Positions 44,231 through 55,619 of a stretch of DNA of 64,000 bases are shown piece after piece (positions within the stretch are counted from its first letter, which is position 1; each line of letters opens with the position of its first letter). The translations under genes were made by a program, and so were the position numbers. The DNA lies in contig CM034233.1 of NCBI GenBank assembly GCA_019916065.1, forward strand, positions 42,878,750-42,942,749. The letters are read 5' to 3'. Origin of the DNA: Vitellaria paradoxa. Taxonomy: Eukaryota > Streptophyta > Magnoliopsida > Ericales > Sapotaceae. The notes under the pieces are model-generated. The model was not told where the DNA came from, did not search any database, and saw only the letters and a program-made list of their open reading frames with translations.

Positions 44231-46187
44231 AAAAGAAACCTTGTTTCTAAATTGACCATTTGAGTTTTGCATTTTATGCTTGGCCTCGGGCATCTGAATC
44301 CTAGATTTAGGTAACAAACTGGCATCTGAGTCTGTGACTAGCGCCTGACTTCAAAAAGGAAACCTTGTCTCGAAACCGGTCATCTGAGTTTTATGTTTTA
44401 CGCTTAGTCTTAGGCATTTGAATTATATGTCTAATACACGAATTTAGGTAACATGTTTCATTCTTAGGTTGGTTAAATTTATACCTTTGCACCTATCTTC
44501 TAAACAAGAGCTTTATTCCTGAATGGTTGTTTGATCATTGTTCATTGATTGATGTTTGAGTCCGTGTATTGCAGTTGGTTTTGTGAAGGAGGCCTTACTC
44601 CTTAATTGTTGGTGGTCCTGCATCTTGCACCAGACGTTGATGAGAAGGAAACCAACCACCTGAGTTGGATGTAATGTAGGCCATGGTTTAGGACTTGAAG
44701 AAAAAGAAGAATCTGAAGTCTCAAATTCTTATTTCTGCTCGGGTAAAATTTACTGAGGATTATATACAAGGTCTTTTATATTTGGGGATGCATTCTTTTG
44801 TCTTGATAAGTGCTTTTGATGAATATGTTTGAATAAAACTGCTAGTTTCAATTTGAGAGGACTTTAGTTGGATTGTAATGTAGGTCTGGGTGAGGGTTGT
44901 AGAAACGAAGAATATTTTAGGCTCAAATTATATTTTTGGGGTTATAACAATCCCAAGGTCATCTCATTCTTCATTTGTTGAGCTAACGTATTTTGTTGTT
45001 GATGATGCTTGAAAGCTAGATTTTAAACATTGTTTTCTTTGCTTTTGAGGTTCTTAAATTATTGATTGATGTTTGTGCATCTACTTTTCTTTTGATTTGA
45101 CTCTGATTTTTGCCCAATTTCATCTTTTGGACTTCGAAGCTTCTTGCTTCTTTTGTATTGATCCTAGCTCTTTTTTTTTGCATCTAGCCTTACTTTATTT
45201 CTTTCCATTGCCCCAATGTGGGGGATGACCTTTTGGGGTTTATAGCAAAAGAATACAAATTGGCTCATTAGACTTGCAAAGGGTTTAATTGACCTATCCT
45301 AGGGATAATAGAAATAAGGGTCTCTTTTCATTTTGAGTTTGACCACTTTGTTGAAATAAATCACCTCAAGTTGTATTGACATTTCTTGAGCTGAATTGAC
45401 TTGTCTCAATGGAATGATGACTGCGTTGACGAGGGATGCCCCTAATGTCCAGATTGTCTTACTTGCTTGCCCCAACGTGGGGGATGATCCAAGGTAAGGT
45501 TTAATGAAAAGAATGTATATGATTTTTTTTTTTTTTTGGTCTAAAGGGTATAACAAATGATGATTCTAATCTATCCTAGTAGCTGAAAGAATGGCCTCTA
45601 GTCATTTTGACTTTGGAAACTTAGTCTCTTAAGCTCTCGAAAAATTGCTAAAGGCAATAGTTATCTTGGTAATGTTTAGTTATTTGGAGTTAGGCAGCAT
45701 TGAATGAGGTAATTTGAAAGCAAAATGGGTTAAAGGCTCAAAAGTTATAAAAATGGTTGAGGGTTTAACCTTGATCGGGGCTTGAGGATTGAATGCCGCT
45801 TGTCATGTTAACTTTGACCCATTAATTTTTTAAGCTCGAGGGTTGCATTTATGACCACTTTGAGGGAATGGGAAACATCTTAAGTGGTTTGATCTCTTGA
45901 AGGTGGTGATTGAACCATTTTGGTTACCTGCGTATCTCGGTGGTCCGAGAATCAAGTCACCCGTAGTTCTGGTGACCATCCAGATTACCAAATTGAACAC
46001 TTTGAGTGCAGGTCATTCTGTTGTGTTAAAATGTGCTAGCACACAATAGTTATTCTAATAGACTAGTTTGTCACAAAGGATGTTGATGGAAAATGTTTAA
46101 AAGTTTAAAGGGTTGTTGCGATTGATGGTTGGGTACAAAATTGTTTAGCTGTGGGTTCACAAGGGTGTGATGCTATTTCTCATAGTA
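44231..46187 (-). repeat. Element II internal region, repeat-rich, between the two insertions
   Basis: Continues the 122-bp units (44231-44450), which match those at 32518-32799. Further right, a unit with TGCCCCAA(C/T)GTGGGGGATGA occurs at about 45209 and 45472, 263 bp apart, each followed by a similar stretch up to 'ATCCTAG'. There are no coding domains. Its orientation is inferred from the LTR at 29150-31647. Confidence 0.5.
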
Positions 46188-46192
46188 GAATG
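46188..46192. other. Target-site duplication GAATG, left copy
   Basis: GAATG before the copia LTR start TGAAATTTCG; the match is at 51168-51172. Confidence 0.88.
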
Positions 46193-46988
46193 TGAAATTT
46201 CGCAATTTGCTAATAAGGATCTCAATCAACCAACCATACACACAAGAATAAAGAAGGCAGGATAAACGAAAATGAGGAAACCCACAAAGGGAAACCTCTA
46301 ACAAAACTTTCACTAAAATCAAATGTTGGTTACAAACTCAAACTCTCGATAGATTGACTCCTTGACTCTATGCTCTATTGACGTTTGCTCGACTCCTCGA
46401 TTCACTAACTCCTTTAGTGAAAGCCCTTCGACTCCTCGAAGACTCAACACCGAATCCTCAGCATCTTCACGTGCTAAATCCTTAGCTATTCAAAGATTCG
46501 AACTCCTTCGAATCATGCAGAAGCAAGAATGCTTGGCTAAGCAATTGAGAGAACCTTCTAACTTTTCTGGCTCACAAGCTTGATGTATATTCTCTCTCCT
46601 CTATCTCCCATACCCTGACGATGTCCAGAAGATATATATATAGACAACCTGAGGTGGCTAGGGCTTGAAACAGACAAAATAAGCTGGAATAGCCTACCTC
46701 GCAGGAAGGGAGCCCCCGCAGGCTTCCCGCACGGCTTAATCTTCAATTTTAGCTCTCGGGATTTTCTAGTGCCAAACTGCGGCCTTCCTGCAAACATCCT
46801 ATGTAAATCAATTCCGAACCTTATTTGGCTTCTTCAGGACTTCCAGTAGTATGCAAACACATCTTTCCTGAGGCATTTTCACTTTTTCTTGACTCAAGAC
46901 TCTAGTGCCTTAGCCTACACTAAGTCTAGACATTACAAACCACTATCTTTGACCATGAATTTGCCAATTTACAATTTTAGCCTTAACA
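46193..46988 (-). repeat. 3' LTR of the copia element (796 bp)
   Basis: Matches 50334-51167. It lacks a segment of about 34-38 bp that duplicates a GGGCTTCCCGC word in the other LTR. Confidence 0.92.
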
Positions 46989-47000
46989 ATCTCCCCCTTT
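46989..47000 (-). other. Polypurine tract of the copia element
   Basis: The minus strand reads AAAGGGGGAGAT directly before the 3' LTR, as expected for a PPT. Confidence 0.8.
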
Positions 47001-48295
47001 GGCAATTCTATGTCAAAACTCAAAAACATAATGTTACAAGAAAGCTAATATTACAAGAAAGCTCATCCTAGATTATGGCCTTAGTAATCTTTCCATTTAT
47101 CAACATGTCCCAATTAATAGCCTGTTGTTTTGCACACTTAAACAAAACTATCAAGGCATTTTGTGGAATAAATAAAAATTAAATGAAATATTAACAAAAA
47201 GATGAAGCAAAGTATTCTCCTCCTTAATTAATCGACACAAATATTAACTATTAAAAAATAATTATTCCCCCCTTAATAAACAAAATTCTTTTCAAGCATT
47301 CTTCCCTTTTCAAGTATTCTCTCTCTTAACTATATCTTCCCCTTTTTGACATGAATTAACAAATGATAAGGTATAACGTATATTCTTGATCGATTCATTC
47401 CAAGTTCTATTTTCCCAAACACAAAATGAAACATAGTTTCAAAATTTTGACCATACATAAGTAGTAACAAATAAGAAATCCAAGAATCACCCTACTATTT
47501 ATGTCATGAGTTGTTCACATATGTCGTACCAATGGTCAAATGCCTGTACGGTGTGTGAAATGAAGTTTAAGTGCAACATGATTAATACTCTTCACAAACT
47601 TGCACGAATTTTTAAAATTGCTCTTCTTGGACTTTGAATTGAATTAAGTAAGATATGCAGTGTTAGCTTTTCAACTAGTTTCTCCTCAATTCATTGTTTT
47701 CAACTAAACACCAAATTTTCAATTTTCATCCGCCAATATATTTTTTTTATCTTTACTTTTACTTGGCGGCTTTCACACACTTATGGGTAGGTAGCCTTCT
47801 TCCTCTATTGTCAAACCCAGAAGGTGGTTATTTTGATAACTTGCCCGTCAACAAGCTAGTTGCACTCTATCCCATTAGTAGCCATTTCCAAGTGTTTTTT
47901 TTTTTTTTTTAATGTAAACTCAAGAGCAACCAATAGTCCAAAAAGGAGAATTTATTAAACCAATTTAGTGGTGGAAAATATTTCTCATGATATACTAAAC
48001 TTCGTGCAATTACAATTGGCACACCACTACCATGATAAGGAATAACAAAACATAGGATTCAAGTTCATCAAGTAATTCAAATTTATGACCACTGTGTAGA
48101 TCAATAATTTTAATCCTATCATTTTGAAGTATGTATGAGGTAATAGACCTGCAAGAATATCACAAAGAATAACATTGCACCAAAAAAAAATAAAATAAAA
48201 TAAAAAGTATCTAATCTACATGAATTCATAGAACTGTGTAAGAATATAACAATGACGCATCGCCTAGTTCATACAAAATTGCCTCTACATATCAA
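47001..48295 (-). other. Noncoding 3' part of the copia element
   Basis: AT-rich sequence where pol should be. No protease (DSG), integrase (HHCC/DDE) or RT (YVDD) motif was read in any minus-strand frame. It contains a T run at 47896-47911 and a (TAAAA)n-like stretch near 48187-48210. Confidence 0.65.
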
Positions 48296-50290
48296 GGCTC
48301 ACCCTTTCAATACTCTTAGGGGTGTGGGTGACGTATAGATCACTCTTCCTAACCCAAACAGTTCTTAGTTTTGAAAAAGCTTTTTGAGTCTTGGAATTAT
48401 TGGGTTTTGGACCAATGGGTTTCAAAAAAATTTTCTTTATGTTTTCCTCATTGGCCAAGTTATGTAAGGTCTAGAATCAAGATATGACTTCTGAAACCTT
48501 AATGGATTAAACCTATTTGACACTTGAAAATTAGATCTTAAAGAATTCCTAGTGTCAACATAGGATAGGGGAAGCCCATACAATTTGTGACAATGTGATT
48601 TTATATGACCAGGTATACCACAATGAAAACATATAAGAACAAACTTATGTTTCAAGTTAGTGGGCGTACCTTTAGGCTTCTGAAAATAGGCTCTAGACAG
48701 ATTACCTTTCTTTGGTTGAGGAGCTTTAACTATACTTGGAGCAGTTGTCTTTGAGGAACTGGGGGTAGCTTTAGCTTCAAGAGTATCCACTTGCGTGCCA
48801 ATGTAACGAAGTCTTCTTTTGTCACGTGGGCTCCTTTGCATCCCAAGTATGTCATCAAGCTGGGAGGATGCAGTATTCATCTTGGATTCTATGGTTTGCA
48901 GCTTCCCTTGGGCATCCTTCAATTTATTATCTTTTTGATCTAGTTTGGTCTTAAAACTTGTTATCAATTCATCTTTAGCTTTCTTGTTCGCTTCAAGACG
49001 TTCAAATTTAGCTTATAATTCTTTTAGATCAATTTTTAGACTGTCTCTCTCCCTTTTCAACATCTTGTTCTTCACCGTCAACTTTTTGTTTTGCTTGTGG
49101 AGCTTGTGACAGCCTTGGTATAACTGTTCATACGCCTCTTCAATATCTACTTCTTCATCTGAATCTTTTTCAACTTCACTTTCAGAGGATTCTTCTTTCT
49201 TGCTCTTCGAAGAGGATGACTCTACTGAATTTGAGGGGGTACTAGCTCTAACCATAAAAGCAATATAATTCTCTGGAAAATCTTCTGAAGAAGAGGTGGT
49301 ACTCAACCGATCATCTGAATCATCAAGAGTTGCATTAAGCACCTTCTTCTTGCTCTTCTTATTTCCATCGTCTTAAGAAATGTGACCATAACCCTGGCAC
49401 TCGTAACATTTCACGCCCTTAGACTTGTTCTTCTTCTTCTTCTTCTCCGAAAATTTATCTCCTTTGACTTTCTCATTTTTCTTCGTCTTTCCTTGCTTGC
49501 TATCTTTCTTTTTGAAGAATTTTCTAATTTTCTTGGTGTAGATAGCAATTTCTTCAGGAGAGAGGATTGACTCATCATTACTAGAGGAGGACTCATCTTC
49601 CTTTACCATTTTTAGGGCAACTCCTCTAGACTTTGGTTTGATCATGTTGGTTTCATAAGTTTGCAGGGAGCCAACTAAATCTTCTACCCTCATTGAATCA
49701 ACATCCCTTGCCTCCTCGATGGTGGTAACTTTGGCTTGAAATGACGTAGGTAGGGATCAGAGAATCTTACTTACAATCTTTCAATTTGGAATTAGTTCTC
49801 CAAGGTTGAAACTGGTGTTGATAATGTCACTGAGCTTTGCATAAAAACTATCAAAGAGTTCGTCTTCAGACATCTTCAACTTTTCAAACTCGAAGGTTAT
49901 TTTCTGGAGCTTAGACTTCTTAACAGTGGAATTCCTTTCATGAGTCAATTCGAGGATTGTCTAAGCTTCTTTTGCAATCTCACAACTTGAAATTATCCTA
50001 AACTCATCAGGAGAGACTGCACAGAAAATAGAGCTCAGGGCTTTATAGTTCTATTCTGCCTTTTCCTACTCCCTTTGGTCCACATATCCACAGGCTTTTC
50101 AACCGTCATTTTGTCGATAAAATGAGTTGGTTTTACCCAACCTTTTTCAATGGCCAGCCAAACATTAACATTCAATGAGATTAGATGAGCTCTTATTCAA
50201 ATCTTCCAATATGCGTAGTTGGTGCCATCAAACCACGGGGGTCTTGTGCTCGAACTGCCTTATCTAGGAGGATCCATCAGCAAATAGCAA
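48296..50290 (-). pseudogene. Copia gag, complete in layout but interrupted
   Basis: N-terminal UBN2-type Gag: WFDGTNYAYWKI near 50235, then LNVNVWLAIEKGW, with stops. It continues through RVEDLVGSLQTYE (49693), a Lys-rich linker and a first knuckle CYECQGYGHIS cut by TAA at about 49373. Then come an acidic Ser/Glu part (49342-49150), a coiled coil (LYQGCHKLHKQNKKL, then KLDQKDNKLKDAQ) and a second knuckle CFHCGIPGHIKSHC (about 48633-48592). This two-knuckle layout with acidic centre is usual in a group of plant copia Gags. At least six stops or shifts are present. It would have packaged element RNA in cytoplasmic particles. Confidence 0.82.
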
Positions 50291-50319
50291 GATCACGTTT
50301 TGTTCTCAAAAATGTACCC

Positions 50320-50331
50320 GCTCTAATACCA
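50320..50331 (-). other. Primer-binding site of the copia element
   Basis: The minus strand reads TGGTATTAGAGC, two bases after the 5' LTR: one mismatch to the initiator-Met tRNA site. Confidence 0.85.
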
Positions 50332-50333
50332 AT

Positions 50334-51167
50334 TGAAATTTCGTAATTTGCTAATAAGGATCTCAATCAATCAACCATACACACAAGAATGAAGAAGGCA
50401 GGATAAATAAAAACAAGGAAACCCACAAAGGGAAACCTCTAACAAAACTTTCACTAAAATCAAACGTTGGTTACAAACTCAAACTCTCGATAGATCGACT
50501 CCTTGACTCTGCTCTATTGACGTTTGCTCGACTCCTCGATTCGCCAACTCCTTTAGTGAAAAGCTCTTCGACTCCTCGAAGGCTCAACACCGAATCCTTG
50601 GCATCTTCACGTGCTGAATCCTCTGCTCTTCAAAGATTCGAACTCCATCGAATCATGTAGAAGCAAGAATGCTTGGCTAAGCAATTGAGAGAACCTTCTA
50701 ACTTTTTTAGCTCACAAGCTTGATGTATATTCTCTCTCTCTCTATCTCCCATACCCTGACGACATCCAGAAGATATATATATATATATAGACAACTTGAG
50801 GCGACTAGGGCTCGAAACAGACAAAATAAGTTGGAATAGCCTACCTCGCGGGAAGGGCGCACTTGCGGGCTTCCCGTGGCCTTCTCACGAGTCAGAGCGG
50901 GCTTCCCGCATGGCTTAATCTTCAATTTCAGCTCTCGGGATTTTCCAGTGCCAAACTGCGGCCTTCCTGCGAACATCCTGCGTAAATCAATTCCGAACCT
51001 TCTTTGGCTTCTTCAGGACTTCCAGTAGTATGCAAACACATTTTTCCTGAGACCTTTTTACTTCTTCTTGACTCAAGACTCTAGTGTCTTAGCCTACACT
51101 AAGTCTAGACGTTACAAACCACTATCTTTGATCATGGATTTGCCAATTTACAATTTTAGCCTTAACA
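50334..51167 (-). repeat. 5' LTR of the copia element (834 bp)
   Basis: Partner of 46193-46988. It carries the CTTCTCACGAGTCAGAGCGG insertion near 50880-50905 between two GGGCTTCCCG words, probably a slippage or recombination event. Confidence 0.92.
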
Positions 51168-51172
51168 GAATG
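51168..51172. other. Target-site duplication GAATG, right copy
   Basis: GAATG after the LTR end CCTTAACA, matching 46188-46192. Confidence 0.88.
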
Positions 51173-54100
51173 AAAGACAAATGCCGACCTAGTACGGTTG
51201 AAGGAGATGGGTGTCAGCTTAGCATGGAGATGTGTTGATTGAGTGTGAAAAAACTGGTTTTGTAAATATAGGTTACCTTCTAAAGTAATATAGTGATGTA
51301 AGGCCATTCTGGATGTTCATTGTGGCGTGATGCTATTTTGGCATAGTTCAGTGATTGAGTGATGTGGCACTACTCTGGGTAATGGAATGATGTGATTGTG
51401 TAAGGGTTTCTGTGATTCAATTGTGATTGGACTGAGTGTTGGGACATATGATTGTTTATAACATGTTTAAATCTTATGTATGTGGTAGAAGGGACTTTGG
51501 GGTACCCTCAAGCATTGGATAAGTTTGAAAAGGAATGCCCCTAGCCAGAGGCATTTTCAAAGTATAAGTGTGGTGTAAGAAGTGTGACCATATTGGTTTT
51601 ATGTGTGGAGTTTGCAGAATTAGCAACATGCCAATTATTTAATATGTCAGTCTAGTACTTGAAATGTCTTGAGAATGGGGGTTCATGGTTTTGTCGGTGA
51701 TTTGAAAATTAGGGTTGATTTTGTGTTTGTGTTTAACAATGTGAATTGGTGAGTTGTTGCTATGGAGGACATTGATATTTTGAGGGTGATCATTGAAATG
51801 TGCCTTTTGATATGTAAGCATATCTTGAATATTTGAAAATGGAATAAAGAATAGCAAGAATGAATTGTATTCATGTATATAAATTGACAAAAGTAATTTG
51901 CACAGCATTTTCAAAAATTATATATTTATAAAAGATTAAAAAGATTTTCTTTAAAGAAAAAAAAAAAACTGTTGGGCTTCAGCATGCCCTTTTTATTGGA
52001 ATTTGAAAACTTTGATTACTTTGTTGGAGATTAGTCCTTGAAGTCCATTTCTCTAATCATTACATCTGGTAAGAAAACATAGTCTACTTTGCTGTCCATC
52101 AAGCAATTATGATATGAAGTTGTCAAGGACTTCTTATTCTACGTAGAAATGAAGAGGAGGAAATAATTTTGGTGGGTGAGGGAAGCAGGTTACATTCTCT
52201 CTCTATCATTGTTTGGCAATCCTGGACTTTATAGCTTTGATCTCTTCCAGAGGCAATCTTCTTACTTCATCTAATGGATAATGTTAGCCTTGGCAGCCTC
52301 TATGATGAGCTCATTGTCAAGATGAGATCCCCCACAAAAAGCTTACTTTTTAAGTTTGAGAGTGACATCATATCCTGTTGCTGGTATGGGTATTAGAGGA
52401 TATACTAACTCATCTCCTCATTCTTTGTAAAAGTATGTGGGGAAAGTGGTGAATGTCCCCTGGTATCTATGCAAGTTTGGGTTCAAAGCCTCTCTCTCTA
52501 CTCTCTTGACCCATTTTTGTTCTTCCCATTGTTTGAGCTTCACTCCAATTCCTAAGACCAGAATCCCTCTTTTAAACTCCAGCGACTCGGTCATGCCTTG
52601 CTAATCCTTGCCTAGACCTCTGTCTGGGTCGAACCTCATTTTTTTTTGCAAACCCTTTTAAGTTGGGGAGATTCTACCCATTTTCTTTTGTACTAGACTA
52701 GATAGCTTTTTGCATTCAATTCTTTAATGTCACCGTCAGGCTTATGGATAAAGCAGTTGATCTCTGATGTAGATTATGAAGCATAAGCTAGATCGATTAG
52801 AGGTAGATTCGCAAAAGTCAGGGTACTGATGCTTTCTTATGAGGACATAAGGGTTGAAAAGGCATACTTCTCCTAGATGTTTGTGGAATTTGGCAAGATG
52901 CCATTGGTTCTACGGTCCAATTGATAAAGGGAGAAGACCAGCTCATCATAGCTTAACTGACTTTCTCAGAATGGTTATGGAACATTCTCCCATATAATAG
53001 GATACTTTGGACTTGGAGGGGGATCCATGAAAGGTAGATCTGTGGCTTTATACAAATCCTCATAATCTATAGGTAGTCAGAAAGAGAGATTAGTTGATAT
53101 GGTATAGAGCTTGTTGATTGTTGTGAGAGTTTAGCTAGGGTCCAAGGCATATCAATCCTTCAGTTAAAGGGTAAGGTAGTATAATGGAATGAATGAGTAG
53201 CAGGGTTGGTGAAATAGGCATTGCGGAAGGCAGGTCTAAGTTGACTTGAGCTTAGTAAAGCAAGTATAGAGGAAAGTGTGTGCTGGGATTGGTAGGTAGT
53301 TGAGGTGTAGGGCTGGTAGTTTTAGTGTTACGTGAATGGCTAGTTAAGGCTTCCTTGTTGATAGTGGTGATGAAGATTCTTATTAAGTCTAGACTAGTGG
53401 ATGGAATTTTAACAACCGTCCCCTTTTCCTCAATCAAGTGAGAGAGGTCGAACACTAGCTCTAGCGAGCTAGTGTCAACTGCAGTGTAATTTGGCATCAA
53501 GTTATCAATTGGAGTTGTTGGAGCTTGTACTACTACCAACCTATAGATATGCATGCCAAAAAAGATCTTCAGAGCCTTCTAAATATCCTTAATCCTTTAG
53601 GCTAAGGCAAGCTTTGTTGATGTATATGGCAACGACAGAGGTGTTTGTTGTTAAGGTGGGAGGCTACTTGGCTGGATTTGCAAAGATTGGGGATTTGCAT
53701 TGGAGGATGCTGTATTGGAGCTAAGGTTTTGATAGGTTGGGAGTTGTGACAGTTGTAGAGTAGAGAAGGTGAAGGGTTGACCGGAGACTGGAAGTTTAGG
53801 CTGATAATGTGCTTTGAACCTAGTATGATGGTTGTTGCTTTTTGGGTCAGAAATCGAAGGTGTTCGAAAGTAAGCTGGTAATATCTAGTTCTGTAGAAAA
53901 ATGGGAATAACGGCTAATGTCCGATTGACAGCCACAGTTAGATTAGCAATCTCTTAGACTTTTATGAGAGGGTTTGAAGGTTTGATGGGGGGATTGTTAT
54001 TCCAGGGATGATAATAGGCGGGTCCTAAAGAAGGATACGACAGGTGTGTTTGGCAGACCACTAGCAATTGAGGTGGTCATGGTTGGAGGGATATCAATAG

Positions 54101-54227
54101 TGGTGTTGGAGCTAAGGCTAATATTGAGAGGGAAAGGTTGTAGTTGACTGATGTCCTCTGATGCAACTATAACAACTACCTGAGTCCCCAAGGTAACAGT
54201 GATGATTGCTTTAGATGAGGATGCCAT
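51173..54227 (-). pseudogene. Degenerate minus-strand coding region of element II, with a G-patch-like segment
   Basis: From the right: MASSSKAIITVT (54227-53997), a Thr/Pro-rich frame at 53554-53252, then PIDYEDLYKATDLPF (about 53065-52970). At about 52790-52430 one long frame with two stops holds DPDRGLGKD, QGMTESLEF and LGIGVKLKQWEEQKW. The GLGKxxQGMTE/LGIG layout resembles the G-patch-like linker of some plant retroelement polyproteins. No RT, RNase H or integrase follows; 51173-52000 is noncoding. It could be the gag-protease part of a nonautonomous element. I do not recognise the protein otherwise. Confidence 0.4.
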
Positions 54228-55600
54228 TTTTCTGGCTCTAGATCTGGTGTCGACAGCATAGGTGTTGAAGCTGACGAGTAAAACAAATGGTAGCGATGGT
54301 ACCTATTGTATAAATTGAAGTTTATTAAAATGATTTTGATTGAACATTTGCTTAATTTTATTTCTGCAGTCATCCTCATTGCGATGGAAAGAATGATGAG
54401 GCGATTATGAATTATACACAGAGAGATTATCACTAAAATCTTCATTTTATTATCTTGTCCAATTCAAATTTTCATTGGAACAATTGTTACAAATAAATGA
54501 ATTGAATAAATTGAAATGAGTATTCACTTTATAAAATGGAGTGAATACATGTACATTGAAAATTCAAAAATGCTTGATAACAAAAATCTTGTCTACTCTT
54601 CGATCTTTGGATCTTCGTTCTTGATCTTCGAATGTCTGGCTGGATAGAACTTCCTCTTCCCCTAATTGAGTTTTTATCTTTGCATATTCTAGTTTATATT
54701 TACTAAAATTTTAATAGAGTTTTGAGCTACAACTTTGATGAATTTCTAGTTTGAAATTTTGTTGAAAGTCCTGCCTTAAATCTGGTGGAGTTTCAAGTTG
54801 AAATTGTTACAGTTTTTTTGGTAGGGTTTTAACGAAACTACAAATCTAGACATAAATTTGAAGAAAATCTAACCTAGGATTTCCATCCCAAATTCGGTAG
54901 AGTTTCAGGTTGAAAATGCGACTGGATTTGAAGATTGAAACTCTAGGGAGTGTTTCTTGAGATTTCTGCGTTGATTTGGAGATTCTATTGAATTTCTAAC
55001 TCAAATCTAGCAAAGTTTCAGGTTGAAACTTTTGACAAATTTGGAGGTAAGATTTGATAAAATTTGGGTTTTGAGCTGGGATATGCATTGACTTTTGATT
55101 CAATATGTAAATGCAGGGCAAACTTAGACTTGAATGACAATTTCTTTGTTCTATTTAAAAGGATGAACCTTAGGGGTTCACTATGCATAAATGAACGATC
55201 TATTTAGGATTTGGTCCCTTAGACAAGAATGGGTAGGCTTTATTGCTATGCAGAGACAATAATGAGTTGTCTCCTCTATTATGTATTTGATAGATGTATG
55301 CAATCACAAGGAACAAACTAGGTTAGCACCGTCCTCTCTAGTGTTGCTGAAAAATTAGGTTTATAAGACTCTAGCCTATGTCTTGACTACATGTGACATA
55401 AGGCTCACGACTCAACTTAATGCACCATAAAAATGTTAATGGCCACCGATCTTCAAAGCTCTAGTTTTCTAAAGAAAACCTTCTCAAGTTAATAATCTAG
55501 CCAAGAGGAAGTTCGATATGACTATCAAGGGGACTACATACGTAGCCATACCCTAGAGGTACGACGGACTAACGGTAATGCAGGAGGGAAAACAGGAGGT
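54228..55600 (-). other. Possible leader or 5' LTR side of element II
   Basis: Lies upstream of the first minus-strand ATG at 54227. Repetitive phrases such as GAGTTTCAAGTTGAAA (54720-55050) recur with variation. I could not match it to the LTR at 29150-31647, so LTR status is unproven. No gene. Confidence 0.3.
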
Positions 55601-55619
55601 TGTGCAAGCAACCACCCAT

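Larger units (their letters stand above)
46193..51167 (-). mobile_element. Nonautonomous Ty1/copia element with gag only, 5.0 kb
   Basis: LTRs of 796 bp (46193-46988) and 834 bp (50334-51167) start TGAAATTTCG and end CCTTAACA, flanked by GAATG duplications. PBS and PPT are both present, which fixes the minus orientation. The 3.35-kb interior encodes a full-length-type copia Gag but no protease, integrase, RT or RNase H: the reading stops matching after VWVRKSDLYVTHTP (about 48300), the segment that normally leads into pol, and turns into AT-rich 3' leader. Such an element would need pol proteins from a relative. The LTRs differ by substitutions and a 34-38-bp insertion, and gag has stops, so it is older than the Tekay insertion. 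Confidence 0.9.

Noticed and set aside
54228..55200. 5' LTR of element II pairing with 29150-31647
   Set aside because: No shared ends or blocks could be seen between the two, so only a tentative leader was listed.
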